Source of the DNA: an uncultured Pelagibacteraceae bacterium
GTDB lineage: Bacteria > Pseudomonadota > Alphaproteobacteria > Pelagibacterales > Pelagibacteraceae
Assembly: GCA_902560245.1 (NCBI GenBank)
Contig: CACELK010000004.1
Location: 1-64,000 of the forward strand
Reading direction: 5' to 3'
DNA length: 64,000 nucleotides
Part shown: piece after piece, positions 6,302-14,896 of the stretch
Layout of the letters: each line of letters starts with the position of its first letter
How positions within the stretch are numbered: position 1 is the stretch's first letter
Position numbers and translations under genes: made by a program
The notes under the pieces: generated by a model
Databases searched by the model: none
What the model was told of the DNA's origin: nothing
Seen by the model: the letters and a program-made list of their open reading frames with translations, nothing else

Positions 6302-8581
6302 CTAGAATGTGCTTGAAACTTCTATTTTTGCACCATAGTCAGGTATTTTACTTGCTAAGCTGTAATTCGAATTAATTTTAAGATCAAAACCATTAATGTT
6401 TTTAGTATAGCTAAGTTCTGTTTTATCGTTTTGAATAGGATTATAAATAAGTGCAAATTCACCGTCTTCTCCATCAGTATGTCCTATTTTAAATAAAAAA
6501 CTATCAGTACGTCCACTTCTATCTTTATCTAAATGCTGTAACCTTTCGTAATTTATAGAAAAAGTAAATCCATTATTAAAAATAGACTCAAGTCCAATAT
6601 TACCTTTGTAATTTTTGCTTGAATATCTTCCAATTTTTGTAGACTGGGCACCACTTAAATTTGAATGAAAAAATGTAGTTGTAGGAGAAATATCGTGAAC
6701 ATATTCTAATCCCCCATGAGTTCTTATAGTGCCCGTATCAATTTCAACAGGCTCCATATGAAATAAAAAACCTATTGCAGCGTTTCCAATTTCAAACATT
6801 TGCGACTCGTGTATATCATTTACTCCTGTAGTTACATTAGATAAAAAATCAGTGTAATCTGATAAACTCGTGACCCCATAGGAAATTTTTGCAGAAGGAT
6901 CGAGTTTTAAAATACCAAAATTATTCTTTGATCTAAAATTTAAAGCTGCAAAAGCTTGTTTACCATTTCTTTCTCCTGTTAATTTCCCTTTAAATTTCTG
7001 ATCAATCCTTAAAATACTTAATCCAATTAATGCGTTCGTGTAAGTACTTTCACTTGGCGCAACAGTTCCATAAAAATTTAGAGTTAATGAGTCAGTGCCA
7101 ATACTTTGATTTGATGATAAAATTTTTGCATTATCTTTTCCATATCTAATCGCAGCACCAAAAAAATTATTATCTCCAAATTTCCTATCGCCTCCAAACA
7201 TGAGACCTGAAGTCCTGATTTTTTTAGGTTTTATTTGATATGTAGATGCTTGATCGGTAAATGAAATATCACCATGACTCCAATAAGACCAATTTGTTTT
7301 AACTGTGCTAGATTTATTTTTTTTCAGAGATGTTTGTTTTTTTTTTACTAATGATGCCAATATTGGATTATAGATATTAAATTTTATATTATGGTTACTT
7401 AAATTTTGGCTATCTTTGTTTCTTCTTAACCATTCAAAACGCTTAAAAATATTAGATGTATTATGATGAATATTTTTTGATGCTAATTCAACTTGTGATC
7501 CTATATTTGAAGCCGTATCAGCCACACATGCTGCAACACCAAAATTACAAGACAAGCTAAGTTGATGCGCATGATCTTGACCGCTATCATTCATTATATA
7601 CATTTTTGAGCCATCACCATTAAAAAATAAACCATTAAAAACATGACCTACAACCCCAAGATGATTAGAAAATGTACCGACTACTAAACCAAAATCGAGA
7701 TCTGCTTTGCCAATAAAAGCAGCTGTTGACGTATCAAACGCGATTCTAAGCTGATATTGAAATATTGTATCATTGTTGAGATTTTCATCTCGAATCAAAA
7801 CATACATCGATCTTCCTGTATCATTAAAAGCAAAACCTGTTACAACTTGTTTATTAGTTAACGAAGGATTAATTTTTGCAGATAAACTTTGTGTGTTAGC
7901 TAAAGTTCTTGTGCTGATATCAAATGGAGTTGTTAAGGTGTATTCGTCGAGTGTTGGGTTATCATTTCCATGAACGAAGTACATTTTTGTTCCATCATTA
8001 TTAAATTCTAATTCACCCCGTGCACCAAGATCTACCTCTGAGTCAGCTGTGAAAGACATTCCACTATTAGGACCAAAACTATATGGAATTTGTAAATCAA
8101 AAGGGAAAACTTCTCCGGTTAACGCTGTTAAAAAAAGTTTTGTACCGTCGTTGTTAAAATCTATATCAAGAGTTGTTCTGCTACTACCAGACCCTCCCGC
8201 TATATCTATAATTGGATCTCCACCTTGAAATACACGTGAAGCAGTTCTTAGGTCATAGGGTGTGGCCAAACGTGATACAGTTACTGAATCGGTTTTGGCT
8301 GAACCCGAAAGCTTATTGTTTATAAAAAAAACTAATGTTCCATTGTGGTTGAATGTACCTCCCTGAGGTGATTCAAGGGCATCTTTGGTTTCCGGTGCAC
8401 CTCCCAAATCTGTATATGATGGTTCTACATGATCAGGTCTTGCTGCAACTTCATGAGTAAAAACAATCTCGGCAATAGATAAATTTGTATTAAATAAAAA
8501 AAATAATCCAAATAAAATTATAAATATTTTTGGTTTTAAAACTCCATATTTTAAATTTCTAAAAATTTTTTCAAATTTCAT
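6302..8581 (-). CDS. Autotransporter outer-membrane protein with beta-propeller-like passenger
   Basis: This 759-residue protein has an N-terminal signal peptide with an extended basic region (hydrophobic core about 18-36, likely cleavage after SIA). The passenger carries at least five copies of an FNxDGTKMYx-type motif (near residues 77, 142, 193, 252 and 320), as in propeller repeats. A linker rich in Lys/Asn follows. Residues from about 430 to the end look like an autotransporter beta-barrel: alternating aromatic strands, GGDRKFGDNNFFGAAIRYG, and a C-terminal Phe (KIEVSSTF). It is expected to be secreted to the cell surface by type V secretion. The ligand is unknown. It is the largest gene in its neighbourhood and lies between a GATase and a HisN-like gene. 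Confidence 0.85.
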   Translation of the reverse strand: MKFEKIFRNLKYGVLKPKIFIILFGLFFLFNTNLSIAEIVFTHEVAARPDHVEPSYTDLGGAPETKDALESPQGGTFNHNGTLVFFINNKLSGSAKTDSVTVSRLATPYDLRTASRVFQGGDPIIDIAGGSGSSRTTLDIDFNNDGTKLFLTALTGEVFPFDLQIPYSFGPNSGMSFTADSEVDLGARGELEFNNDGTKMYFVHGNDNPTLDEYTLTTPFDISTRTLANTQSLSAKINPSLTNKQVVTGFAFNDTGRSMYVLIRDENLNNDTIFQYQLRIAFDTSTAAFIGKADLDFGLVVGTFSNHLGVVGHVFNGLFFNGDGSKMYIMNDSGQDHAHQLSLSCNFGVAACVADTASNIGSQVELASKNIHHNTSNIFKRFEWLRRNKDSQNLSNHNIKFNIYNPILASLVKKKQTSLKKNKSSTVKTNWSYWSHGDISFTDQASTYQIKPKKIRTSGLMFGGDRKFGDNNFFGAAIRYGKDNAKILSSNQSIGTDSLTLNFYGTVAPSESTYTNALIGLSILRIDQKFKGKLTGERNGKQAFAALNFRSKNNFGILKLDPSAKISYGVTSLSDYTDFLSNVTTGVNDIHESQMFEIGNAAIGFLFHMEPVEIDTGTIRTHGGLEYVHDISPTTTFFHSNLSGAQSTKIGRYSSKNYKGNIGLESIFNNGFTFSINYERLQHLDKDRSGRTDSFLFKIGHTDGEDGEFALIYNPIQNDKTELSYTKNINGFDLKINSNYSLASKIPDYGAKIEVSSTF

Positions 8582-8593
8582 TTTTTTATAATT

Positions 8594-9400
8594 TTATTTT
8601 AACGCTGGTTTTAAAAATTTTAACATTTTTTTGTGAATAGTTCTATTTGCAGAAAATAAAACATTTCCAGCATATTTTGCACCTCTATTATTCCAAGTTG
8701 AACCAATTCCGCCAGCTGCAGAAATAATTGGAATTATTGCGTGGACATCCCAAATTTTATTTTGACATTGAAGCACAACATCAATTTTACCTTCGCAAAA
8801 ATGCATATAACTTAAAGCATCAAAGCACGGAAATTGCATTAGTTTTAAAACTTTTGGAATTTTACTTTGTTTTTTTAATGATAACCATCCATGAAAGGCC
8901 CCAGCAACTTTCATATTTTTTAAGGTTGCTTTTTTATTAACTTGTAATTTTCTTTTTTTACCTTTTTCAATTACATAAGCATTTTTTGTTGAAGTATTTA
9001 AATAATACTTGTTCAACTTTGGAAAGTTTGCTAATCCTACAACTGGATTTCCTTTGTAATTTAATCCAATTAAATTACTCCAAGTTGGGTTGCCAATTAT
9101 AAATGATCTAGTTCCATCGATTGGATCAATAACCCATGTAAAATCACTTTTGTTTTTTTGGTTACCAAATTCCTCTCCAATTATATTGTGTTTGGGAAAC
9201 TTCTTTTTAATTTTTGATCTTATAAATTTTTCAAAAGCCCTGTCGGCTTTTGTAACAGGGTCATAACCCTTGCCTTTGCTTTTGTTTATAGGTTTAAAAG
9301 GTTTATCTAGTTTTTTGTTGTAATAGTTGGTCATATTTCTGGCCAATCTATTTAAAAAAGTAGCAAAAAATCTTATTTTTTTTGTATCTATTTCTGGCAT
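8594..9400 (-). CDS. hisN: Inositol-monophosphatase family protein, probable histidinol-phosphatase (HisN type)
   Basis: The metal-binding motifs of the IMPase superfamily are present in this 268-residue protein: GEEFGN (Glu of motif one), WVIDPIDGTRSFIIGNPTWSN (DPIDGTR motif) and IWDVHAIIPIISAAGG. The wording IDGTRSFI followed by a Pro-Trp loop is more typical of HisN-type histidinol-phosphate phosphatases than of inositol or CysQ phosphatases, which usually read DGT.NF. It would remove phosphate from histidinol phosphate in histidine synthesis. It is transcribed away from the dioxygenase gene at 9470 across a 69-base divergent region. The exact substrate assignment is inferred. Confidence 0.75.
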   Translation of the reverse strand: MPEIDTKKIRFFATFLNRLARNMTNYYNKKLDKPFKPINKSKGKGYDPVTKADRAFEKFIRSKIKKKFPKHNIIGEEFGNQKNKSDFTWVIDPIDGTRSFIIGNPTWSNLIGLNYKGNPVVGLANFPKLNKYYLNTSTKNAYVIEKGKKRKLQVNKKATLKNMKVAGAFHGWLSLKKQSKIPKVLKLMQFPCFDALSYMHFCEGKIDVVLQCQNKIWDVHAIIPIISAAGGIGSTWNNRGAKYAGNVLFSANRTIHKKMLKFLKPALK

Positions 9401-9413
9401 AGGATGGTCACTT

Positions 9414-9469
9414 ACTATTTAATTTATCTTGATTAAAGCAAAATTTTAAATAATCCTATTCTAAATAGT
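9414..9469. promoter_or_regulatory. Divergent intergenic region with 8-bp inverted repeat near both start codons
   Basis: The 69-base divergent gap between the HisN-like and dioxygenase genes carries ACTATTTA at 9414-9421 and its exact reverse complement TAAATAGT at 9462-9469. The second copy abuts the ATG of the plus-strand gene. The placement could suit a shared operator, but the repeat is short and AT-rich, so chance is possible. Confidence 0.3.
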
Positions 9470-10573
9470 ATGAAAATTGAACTTAATCAAAAAAAAGTAT
9501 TTTATAAAAATGGCACAACTGTAAAGGAAATTCACCCATTTTGGTTACGTGAAAGAGTAATTGGTGAGGAATACCTAGATAAAGGAACTCAACAAAGATT
9601 ATTTGATCCCTCTACAATGAATGGAGATATAGACATTCAAAATGTTGAAATTAAAAATGGTTTTCTTGAGGTAAATTTTAACGATGGTGTAAATTCAAAA
9701 CTTGATATTAATAAATTAGCAACGGAATTTTCAAATGATGATACCGTAATTAAAGTAATAACAAAAAAATATTGGGACTCGAATTTAAAAAACGTAAAAA
9801 ATTTTGAATATAAAGAAGGATTTTATGAGTCTAAAGAAATGTATGATATGCTTGTTACTTTTTATGAATACGGATTTGTAATTATAAAAAATGTGCCAAC
9901 AGAAAATAATTATATCGTAAACTTTGCAAATTCTATTGGAAGTGTAAGAAGAACTAACTTCGGAGAGCATTTTAATGTTAAATCAAAATTAAACCCGAAC
10001 GATTTAGCTTATACGACTTTGCATTTAAGTCCTCATACTGACAATCCCTACAGAAACCCTGTTCCATGTATTCAGCTTTTACATTGTATTGAGAATGAAG
10101 TTAGTGGTGGTTATTCTACACTTGTTGATGGATATACTGTAACTGAAAAATTAAAAAATGAAGATCAAGAAGCCTATAAAATTCTTAGCGAAGTTAAAGT
10201 AAGATTTAAATTTACAGATCAAAATGTAATACTCGAAGACTGGTCAGAGTTAATACATTTGGATGATAAAAAACAATTTAAGCAAGTGCGATTTAGCCCA
10301 AGATTAGATTACGTTCCAATGTTGGAAAAAGAAAAATTAGACAAATATTATAAAGCAAGAAAAAAACTTTCTGATATGTATAACTCAGAAAAAAATAGAA
10401 TAGAATTCAAATTGGCTCCTAAAGATCTTATGATGATGGATAACTACAGAGTTTTACACGGTAGAACAAAATTTGATCCCAAAGAGGGAAAAAGATTTTT
10501 ACAAGGTTGTTATATAGATTTTGATAGTACTGAAGGTAAATTAAGACATTTAAAAAGAAAATTTAATCTTTGA
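9470..10573 (+). CDS. Gamma-butyrobetaine hydroxylase-like Fe(II)/2-oxoglutarate dioxygenase
   Basis: This 367-residue protein has two parts: an N-terminal DUF971-like domain (residues 1-90, with EIHPFWLRERV and RLFDPS) and a C-terminal TauD/TfdA-type jelly roll. The iron ligands are visible as HTDNPYR (His-x-Asp) and the distal His in YRVLHGRTKFD, with a 2-oxoglutarate-binding Arg nearby. This architecture is that of gamma-butyrobetaine or trimethyllysine dioxygenases, which act in carnitine synthesis. In marine bacteria, relatives may hydroxylate other betaines. It is followed immediately by an EamA transporter whose TTG start overlaps its stop (TTGA), so the two are probably co-expressed. 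The precise substrate is inferred. Confidence 0.8.
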   Translation: MKIELNQKKVFYKNGTTVKEIHPFWLRERVIGEEYLDKGTQQRLFDPSTMNGDIDIQNVEIKNGFLEVNFNDGVNSKLDINKLATEFSNDDTVIKVITKKYWDSNLKNVKNFEYKEGFYESKEMYDMLVTFYEYGFVIIKNVPTENNYIVNFANSIGSVRRTNFGEHFNVKSKLNPNDLAYTTLHLSPHTDNPYRNPVPCIQLLHCIENEVSGGYSTLVDGYTVTEKLKNEDQEAYKILSEVKVRFKFTDQNVILEDWSELIHLDDKKQFKQVRFSPRLDYVPMLEKEKLDKYYKARKKLSDMYNSEKNRIEFKLAPKDLMMMDNYRVLHGRTKFDPKEGKRFLQGCYIDFDSTEGKLRHLKRKFNL

Positions 10574-11433
10574 CACTTCGTGACTCATTAATAGCCGCGA
10601 TAGTTCCGATTTTTTTAGGATTTGGTTTTGTTATTGCTAAACCAGCGATGGATTACTTGCCTCCTTTTTTACTGATGGGATTAAGGTTTACGTTTGTTGC
10701 CTTACTTTTAGTTTGGTGGTTTCCTATACCAAAAGATTATCTTAAAAAAATATTTATTGCATCTCTTGTAGCAAACACGACACAGTATAGTATTACCTAT
10801 ACAGGATTAAGTTTTATAGATGCTTCGGCGGCTGTATTACTTGTTCAAACAGAAGTTCCTTTCGGAGTTTTGTTTGCATTTTTTATGCTCAAAGAAAAAC
10901 CAACACTAAGAAGTTTAATAGGTATAAGTATAGCATTTGTTGGGGTTTATATTTTAACAGGATCACCAAATTTAGACGGTAAATACTTTGGTGTAAGTTT
11001 AGTGATTTTAGGTTCAGCAATATGGGCTCTTGGTCAAGTTCTTGTTAAACCTTTAAGTAAAAAAATTAATCCATTAGCTCTTGTCGCTTGGTTGGGTTTA
11101 TTTTCTGGTCCAATATTAATTACTCTTTCTGCTATTTTTGATGGTAACCCAATTAATTACTTTAAATCTACTCCGTTTGAGATTTGGATTATTGCAATGT
11201 ACCTGGGATTTATAATGCAGCCAATTACTTATGGTTGTTTTTATTATGTTTTAAAAAATAATCCTCTATACAAAGTTTTACCAATAGTTACTATGGGTAT
11301 ACCTCCAACTGGATTATTAGCTGCAATTTTTATTTTAGGTGAGGAACCAACAAGGGAATTATTTGTAGGAGGAGCTATAATTATTATTGGGGTAATGCTT
11401 ATAATTTTTAATAAACCTCAAAAAAAAAATTAA
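10570..11433 (+). CDS. EamA/DMT family transporter
   Basis: This 287-residue inner-membrane protein has about ten hydrophobic helices in two EamA repeats: residues 8-135 with MDYLPPFLLMGLRFTF, and 145-280 ending GGAIIIIGVMLIIF. The PF00892 pattern of a Pro/Gly-rich helix pair occurs twice. DMT proteins of this type export or import small metabolites or amino acids. The start is TTG, overlapping the TGA of the dioxygenase, so translation is probably coupled and the substrate may be related to the dioxygenase's betaine or amino acid. The 3' end overlaps the convergent ccdA-like gene by four bases. Confidence 0.87.
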   Translation: MTLRDSLIAAIVPIFLGFGFVIAKPAMDYLPPFLLMGLRFTFVALLLVWWFPIPKDYLKKIFIASLVANTTQYSITYTGLSFIDASAAVLLVQTEVPFGVLFAFFMLKEKPTLRSLIGISIAFVGVYILTGSPNLDGKYFGVSLVILGSAIWALGQVLVKPLSKKINPLALVAWLGLFSGPILITLSAIFDGNPINYFKSTPFEIWIIAMYLGFIMQPITYGCFYYVLKNNPLYKVLPIVTMGIPPTGLLAAIFILGEEPTRELFVGGAIIIIGVMLIIFNKPQKKN

Positions 11434-12137
11434 CCAATCTTTTGAAGGAAAGGTAAATAATTTAGTAAATAAAAACCTAATACTTGCAGCTGGTTTGTAA
11501 TAATTAAAATACCAGTAATAAGAAGTAAAAAGCCACCTATTTTTTCAATAAGTTTTACTTTTTCTCTTATATTTTTTGAAAATATAATAAATTTTTGTAT
11601 CAAATATCCAGATAAGATAAATGGAATAGCAAGACCAAGAGAGTATGAACATAACAATAATATACCTCTAGTAACAGACTCTGCAGTTGATGCTAAAAGT
11701 AAAATTGATCCAAGAATTGGGCCTATGCACGGCGTCCAACCAAATGCAAAAGCCATTCCTATTATTACCGAACTAAAAATACTTTTATTTCTATCTGCTT
11801 GAATTCTTTTTTCATAATTTAAGAATTTAATTTTAAATATTCCTAACATATGAAGAGAAAATATAATGATTACTGCGCCCGCAATTATTCTTAAAGGGAA
11901 GGAATTACTTAAAAGAAATTTACCTAAAAAGGTTGCTGATGCACCAAAAATTATAAATACTATTGAAAATCCAGCTGTAAATAAAATTACAGGTAATAAA
12001 TTAATATTTTTTTTTTCTAATAATTCATTAAGAGAACTTCCAGAAATGTATGAAATATAGCCAGGTATTAATGGTAATACGCACGGTGACAAAAAACTTA
12101 TTAATCCTGCTCCAAAAGCAATAAACATTTCAGTCAT
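11430..12137 (-). CDS. ccdA: CcdA-like cytochrome c biogenesis/thiol-disulfide transmembrane protein
   Basis: This 235-residue protein has six membrane helices and the two conserved cysteines of the CcdA/DsbD transmembrane family: LSPCVLPLIPGYISYISG in helix 1 and GWTPCIGPILGSILL in helix 4. It carries electrons from cytoplasmic thioredoxin across the inner membrane to periplasmic thiol proteins, mainly for cytochrome c maturation. The start MTEMFIAFGAGLISF leaves no room for a separate periplasmic domain, which supports the short CcdA form over DsbD. It sits 10 bases downstream of an aldehyde dehydrogenase gene on the same strand. Confidence 0.88.
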   Translation of the reverse strand: MTEMFIAFGAGLISFLSPCVLPLIPGYISYISGSSLNELLEKKNINLLPVILFTAGFSIVFIIFGASATFLGKFLLSNSFPLRIIAGAVIIIFSLHMLGIFKIKFLNYEKRIQADRNKSIFSSVIIGMAFAFGWTPCIGPILGSILLLASTAESVTRGILLLCSYSLGLAIPFILSGYLIQKFIIFSKNIREKVKLIEKIGGFLLLITGILIITNQLQVLGFYLLNYLPFLQKIG

Positions 12138-12147
12138 AAAAATTTAA

Positions 12148-13590
12148 TTAACCTTTAATTCCAAGATGAGTATATTTAATATTTAAATAGTCTTTAATAG
12201 CCATTGAGCCGCCCTCTCTCCCATCTCCTGTTTGTTTAATACCGCCGAAAGGTGCCTCGGCTTGTGCTACCAATGGAGTATTAACTGCGACTGCTCCTGT
12301 TTCTATTTGTTCAGAAGCCTTTGTTGCTAATTCCATTGAATTAGTACAAATATAGCTTGCAAGACCTAGTTCATGATTATTTGCTCTCTTAATAACTTCA
12401 TCAAATGTTTTAAACGATAGCATTGGACATAAAGGTCCAAAGGGTTCTTCTTTCATAATTGTAAAATTATCTTTTACATCGTCAAAAATTGTTGGTTCAT
12501 AATAAAAACCTTTGTTAAATCCTGAGGGTTTTTTTCCTCCTAACAAAACTTTGGCTCCTTCTTTTTTAGTTTTTTCAACCAAATTCTCAATTTCATTAAG
12601 TCTTTTTTTTGTTGTCATAGGTCCTAATTGAACATCCGGATCCATTCCATTTCCTATTTTTAATTTTTTAGCTTTCTCTACGAATAAATTTACAAAATCT
12701 TTTTTCTTATTATCTTGAATATAGAATTTGCTTGGAGAAATACAAACTTGGCCATTGTTTCTAAATTTTGAGGCTATTGCCATGTCTGTTGCTTTCTCAA
12801 TATTTGCATCGCTAAACACAATAAACGGTGCATGACCACTTAGCTCCATAGTAACTCTTTGGACTTTTTCAGCAGCTTGTTTAAGCACTAATTTTCCAAC
12901 TCTTGTAGATCCTGTGATAGAAATTTTTTTAATTATATCTGATGAAATTAATTGAGATGCTATGCTTGGAGGATCGCCAGATAATAAATTAACCACTCCT
13001 GGAGGAACTCCAGCTTCTCTGCAAATATCAACTAATTCCATCACACCACCAGGCGCGATCACATCAGGTTTAATTATAACTGAACATCCTGCAGCTAAAG
13101 CAGTTGATATTTTTCTTCCTGACAAAACTAATGGAAAATTCCAAGGAGACATTGCCGCAACAACTCCAATTGGTTGATAGTAAACATGAATTCTGGTGTC
13201 TTCAAATCTACTTTCTACTGTTTGTCCATAGATTCTTTTTGTTTCCTCTGAATTCCACTCAAAAATATCTGCTGTAGCTCCTACTTCGCCTTTGCCTTCA
13301 AGAAAAGGTTTTCCAACTTCAAGTGTTATCCATTTTGCAAGAACATCTTGTTTGGCTCTTATTAGATCAGCAATTTTTCTAATGACTGAAGATCTTTTCC
13401 AAGGGGATGTTTTTTTCCAAACTTCTAAACCTTTTTCAGCAGATTTAAGTGCTCGATCCACATCTTCTGGAGTAGCTTTTGATGCACGACCTATAACTTC
13501 TTCGTTGGCTGGGTTTATGACTTCATATGTCTCTTTATTGGAAGATGCTTGCCATTTTCCATCAATGAATTGTCCATATTTTTCGTACAT
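12148..13590 (-). CDS. NAD(P)-dependent aldehyde dehydrogenase (succinate-semialdehyde-type)
   Basis: This 480-residue protein is a full-length class 3/ALDH superfamily member. It shows the substrate-tunnel motif MSPWNFPLVLSGRK, the NAD-binding ITGSTRVGK, the catalytic base in VTMELSGHAPFIVF, the catalytic cysteine in NNGQVCISPSKFY and the C-terminal EAPFGGIKQTGDGREGG. The sequence pattern is closest to succinate-semialdehyde or alpha-ketoglutaric-semialdehyde dehydrogenases (GabD-like). It oxidises an aldehyde to a carboxylic acid in the cytoplasm. It is transcribed away from the GYD gene and followed closely by ccdA. The substrate is not fixed by context. Confidence 0.85.
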   Translation of the reverse strand: MYEKYGQFIDGKWQASSNKETYEVINPANEEVIGRASKATPEDVDRALKSAEKGLEVWKKTSPWKRSSVIRKIADLIRAKQDVLAKWITLEVGKPFLEGKGEVGATADIFEWNSEETKRIYGQTVESRFEDTRIHVYYQPIGVVAAMSPWNFPLVLSGRKISTALAAGCSVIIKPDVIAPGGVMELVDICREAGVPPGVVNLLSGDPPSIASQLISSDIIKKISITGSTRVGKLVLKQAAEKVQRVTMELSGHAPFIVFSDANIEKATDMAIASKFRNNGQVCISPSKFYIQDNKKKDFVNLFVEKAKKLKIGNGMDPDVQLGPMTTKKRLNEIENLVEKTKKEGAKVLLGGKKPSGFNKGFYYEPTIFDDVKDNFTIMKEEPFGPLCPMLSFKTFDEVIKRANNHELGLASYICTNSMELATKASEQIETGAVAVNTPLVAQAEAPFGGIKQTGDGREGGSMAIKDYLNIKYTHLGIKG

Positions 13591-13637
13591 TAATTTAATT
13601 TAACATTACTATAGGTTGTGTCTACTATGCAATTTAT

Positions 13638-13663
13638 TCATTATTACATTTTTGCAATAATGA
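13638..13663. promoter_or_regulatory. 8-bp perfect palindrome upstream of the GYD gene
   Basis: TCATTATT at 13638-13645 and AATAATGA at 13656-13663 are exact reverse complements separated by ten bases. They lie 30-56 bases before the GYD start, between it and the divergent aldehyde dehydrogenase. A weak promoter-like pair overlaps the left arm (TTGTGT at 13616 and CATTAT at 13639, 17 bases apart). This could be an operator or an mRNA hairpin. No family match is claimed. Confidence 0.35.
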
Positions 13664-13693
13664 TATTCTAAAAATTAAGGAAAGGAGATCATT

Positions 13694-14017
13694 ATGGCAA
13701 AATATTATATAATCGGAAATTATACCGCTCAGGCATTTAAAGGATTTATAAAAGATCCTAAACAAGATAGAGCTGCTGCTGCAAATGCATTGGCAACTGC
13801 ATTGGATGCAAAAATGGAATCATTTTCAATTACAAGAGGATCTTATGATTTTGTTGGATGTGTTAGCGGAAAAGACTTTGAGTCAATGGCTGCAGTTAAA
13901 TTAGCAGTCGAAGCTTCGGGTGCGATTAGCAATTTTACTATATTAGAAGAAATGGATATGGCTAAAACAGCTGAGATGGCCGGGAAAGCAATGGGTCTTT
14001 ATAAACCTGCAGGATAA
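13694..14017 (+). CDS. GYD-domain small protein
   Basis: This 107-residue cytoplasmic protein has no signal peptide. The family motif is seen as ITRGSYDFVGCVSG (the GYD-like core) followed by a helix and SGAISNFTILEEMDM, matching GYD-domain proteins of the dimeric alpha/beta barrel superfamily. Their function is unknown; a ligand-binding or sensing role is guessed. A strong Shine-Dalgarno, AAAGGAGAT at 13681-13689, precedes the ATG at good spacing, which suggests high translation. It is monocistronic: divergent from the aldehyde dehydrogenase and convergent with the PhyH gene, with a hairpin between. Confidence 0.8.
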   Translation: MAKYYIIGNYTAQAFKGFIKDPKQDRAAAANALATALDAKMESFSITRGSYDFVGCVSGKDFESMAAVKLAVEASGAISNFTILEEMDMAKTAEMAGKAMGLYKPAG

Positions 14018-14027
14018 ATTATTAAAA

Positions 14028-14058
14028 TTAACTTCTAGTCCTAAAGGCTAGAAGTTAA
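14028..14058 (-). terminator. Hairpin terminator between convergent GYD and PhyH genes
   Basis: TTAACTTCTAG (14028-14038) and CTAGAAGTTAA (14048-14058) form a perfect 11-bp stem around a nine-base loop. Read on the minus strand, the stem is followed by TTTTAATAATTT, a T-rich tract that suits intrinsic termination of the PhyH gene, whose stop lies inside the stem. On the plus strand no T-run follows, so it may only stall or protect the GYD transcript. Confidence 0.7.
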
Positions 14059-14891
14059 CTAGCTTCAAAAAGTGTAGGAAACATTTTGCCGCCTAAAGGG
14101 TCTCCATTTTTATATCCAGCTTCTTGCATAGATTTTCTATAATTATAACTTGTCCAATCACCAATATAACTTATCTTGGCATCCTCTTTTGCAACTCTTA
14201 AAGTATAACGACTTAGTGTCTTATTTGGTATTATTGAACTTAAAGTGCCATGAAGTGTTCTCATATCAAAGATAACACAATCACCTAGTTCACAGTCCCA
14301 TTGTAAAAAATCGTATTTATTTTTATTACCTAATATATCTGGTGGAAGTTCATATTTTTTTCCATCAATTACACATTCTTTCCCTTCAACTTTATGTCCA
14401 TCTTTAAATAAAACTCTTAAAAAAAGTTTATTCCACAAATGAGAGCCTTTAACCCAAACAACTCCTTCATTTTTTCTTGTGGGTTGTAATGGTAACCACA
14501 AAACACACATTGTTCCATCCATATCAAAATAACTTATATCGTGATGAAAAGGTGTTGATGATTTAGATCCACCTTCCCTTAAAAACCAGTTATCCATAAC
14601 AAGGTTAATTTTTTTTGCAGACATTAATTCAGCAGCAATTTTTGCATATGGAGAATTAAAAACAAAATCTTTAAATTCTGGAACTAAATCCCACGTCCAA
14701 TAATCTTCTAGGTATGCAGGAATGCCTTTTTCTATTGTATGAGATTTAAATCTTGGACTAGGATTTTTTATATCTTTTTCAATTCCTTTTTCTAGTTTTT
14801 TTATCCAACTTATATCAAATAATCCTTTTAAAAATATAGCACCATCATTTTGGAATTGATTAATTTGTTCTTTAGAAAGTATTTTTTCCAT
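14055..14891 (-). CDS. Phytanoyl-CoA dioxygenase (PhyH) family protein
   Basis: This 278-residue protein is an Fe(II)/2-oxoglutarate dioxygenase. The metal ligands are visible in FHHDISYFDMDG (His-x-Asp) and MRTLHGTLSSI (distal His), with an Arg that would bind 2-oxoglutarate in LSRYTLRVA. It is a bacterial PhyH-family member, whose targets are diverse (alkyl chains, phosphonates, small natural products), so the substrate cannot be read from sequence. It lies downstream of a glycosyltransferase gene with a five-base gap and ends in the hairpin at 14028-14058. Confidence 0.85.
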   Translation of the reverse strand: MEKILSKEQINQFQNDGAIFLKGLFDISWIKKLEKGIEKDIKNPSPRFKSHTIEKGIPAYLEDYWTWDLVPEFKDFVFNSPYAKIAAELMSAKKINLVMDNWFLREGGSKSSTPFHHDISYFDMDGTMCVLWLPLQPTRKNEGVVWVKGSHLWNKLFLRVLFKDGHKVEGKECVIDGKKYELPPDILGNKNKYDFLQWDCELGDCVIFDMRTLHGTLSSIIPNKTLSRYTLRVAKEDAKISYIGDWTSYNYRKSMQEAGYKNGDPLGGKMFPTLFEAS

Positions 14892-14896
14892 TTAAA

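Noticed and set aside
13292-13603. 103-residue plus-strand ORF inside the aldehyde dehydrogenase
   Set aside because: It is antisense to conserved ALDH sequence and lacks any motif.
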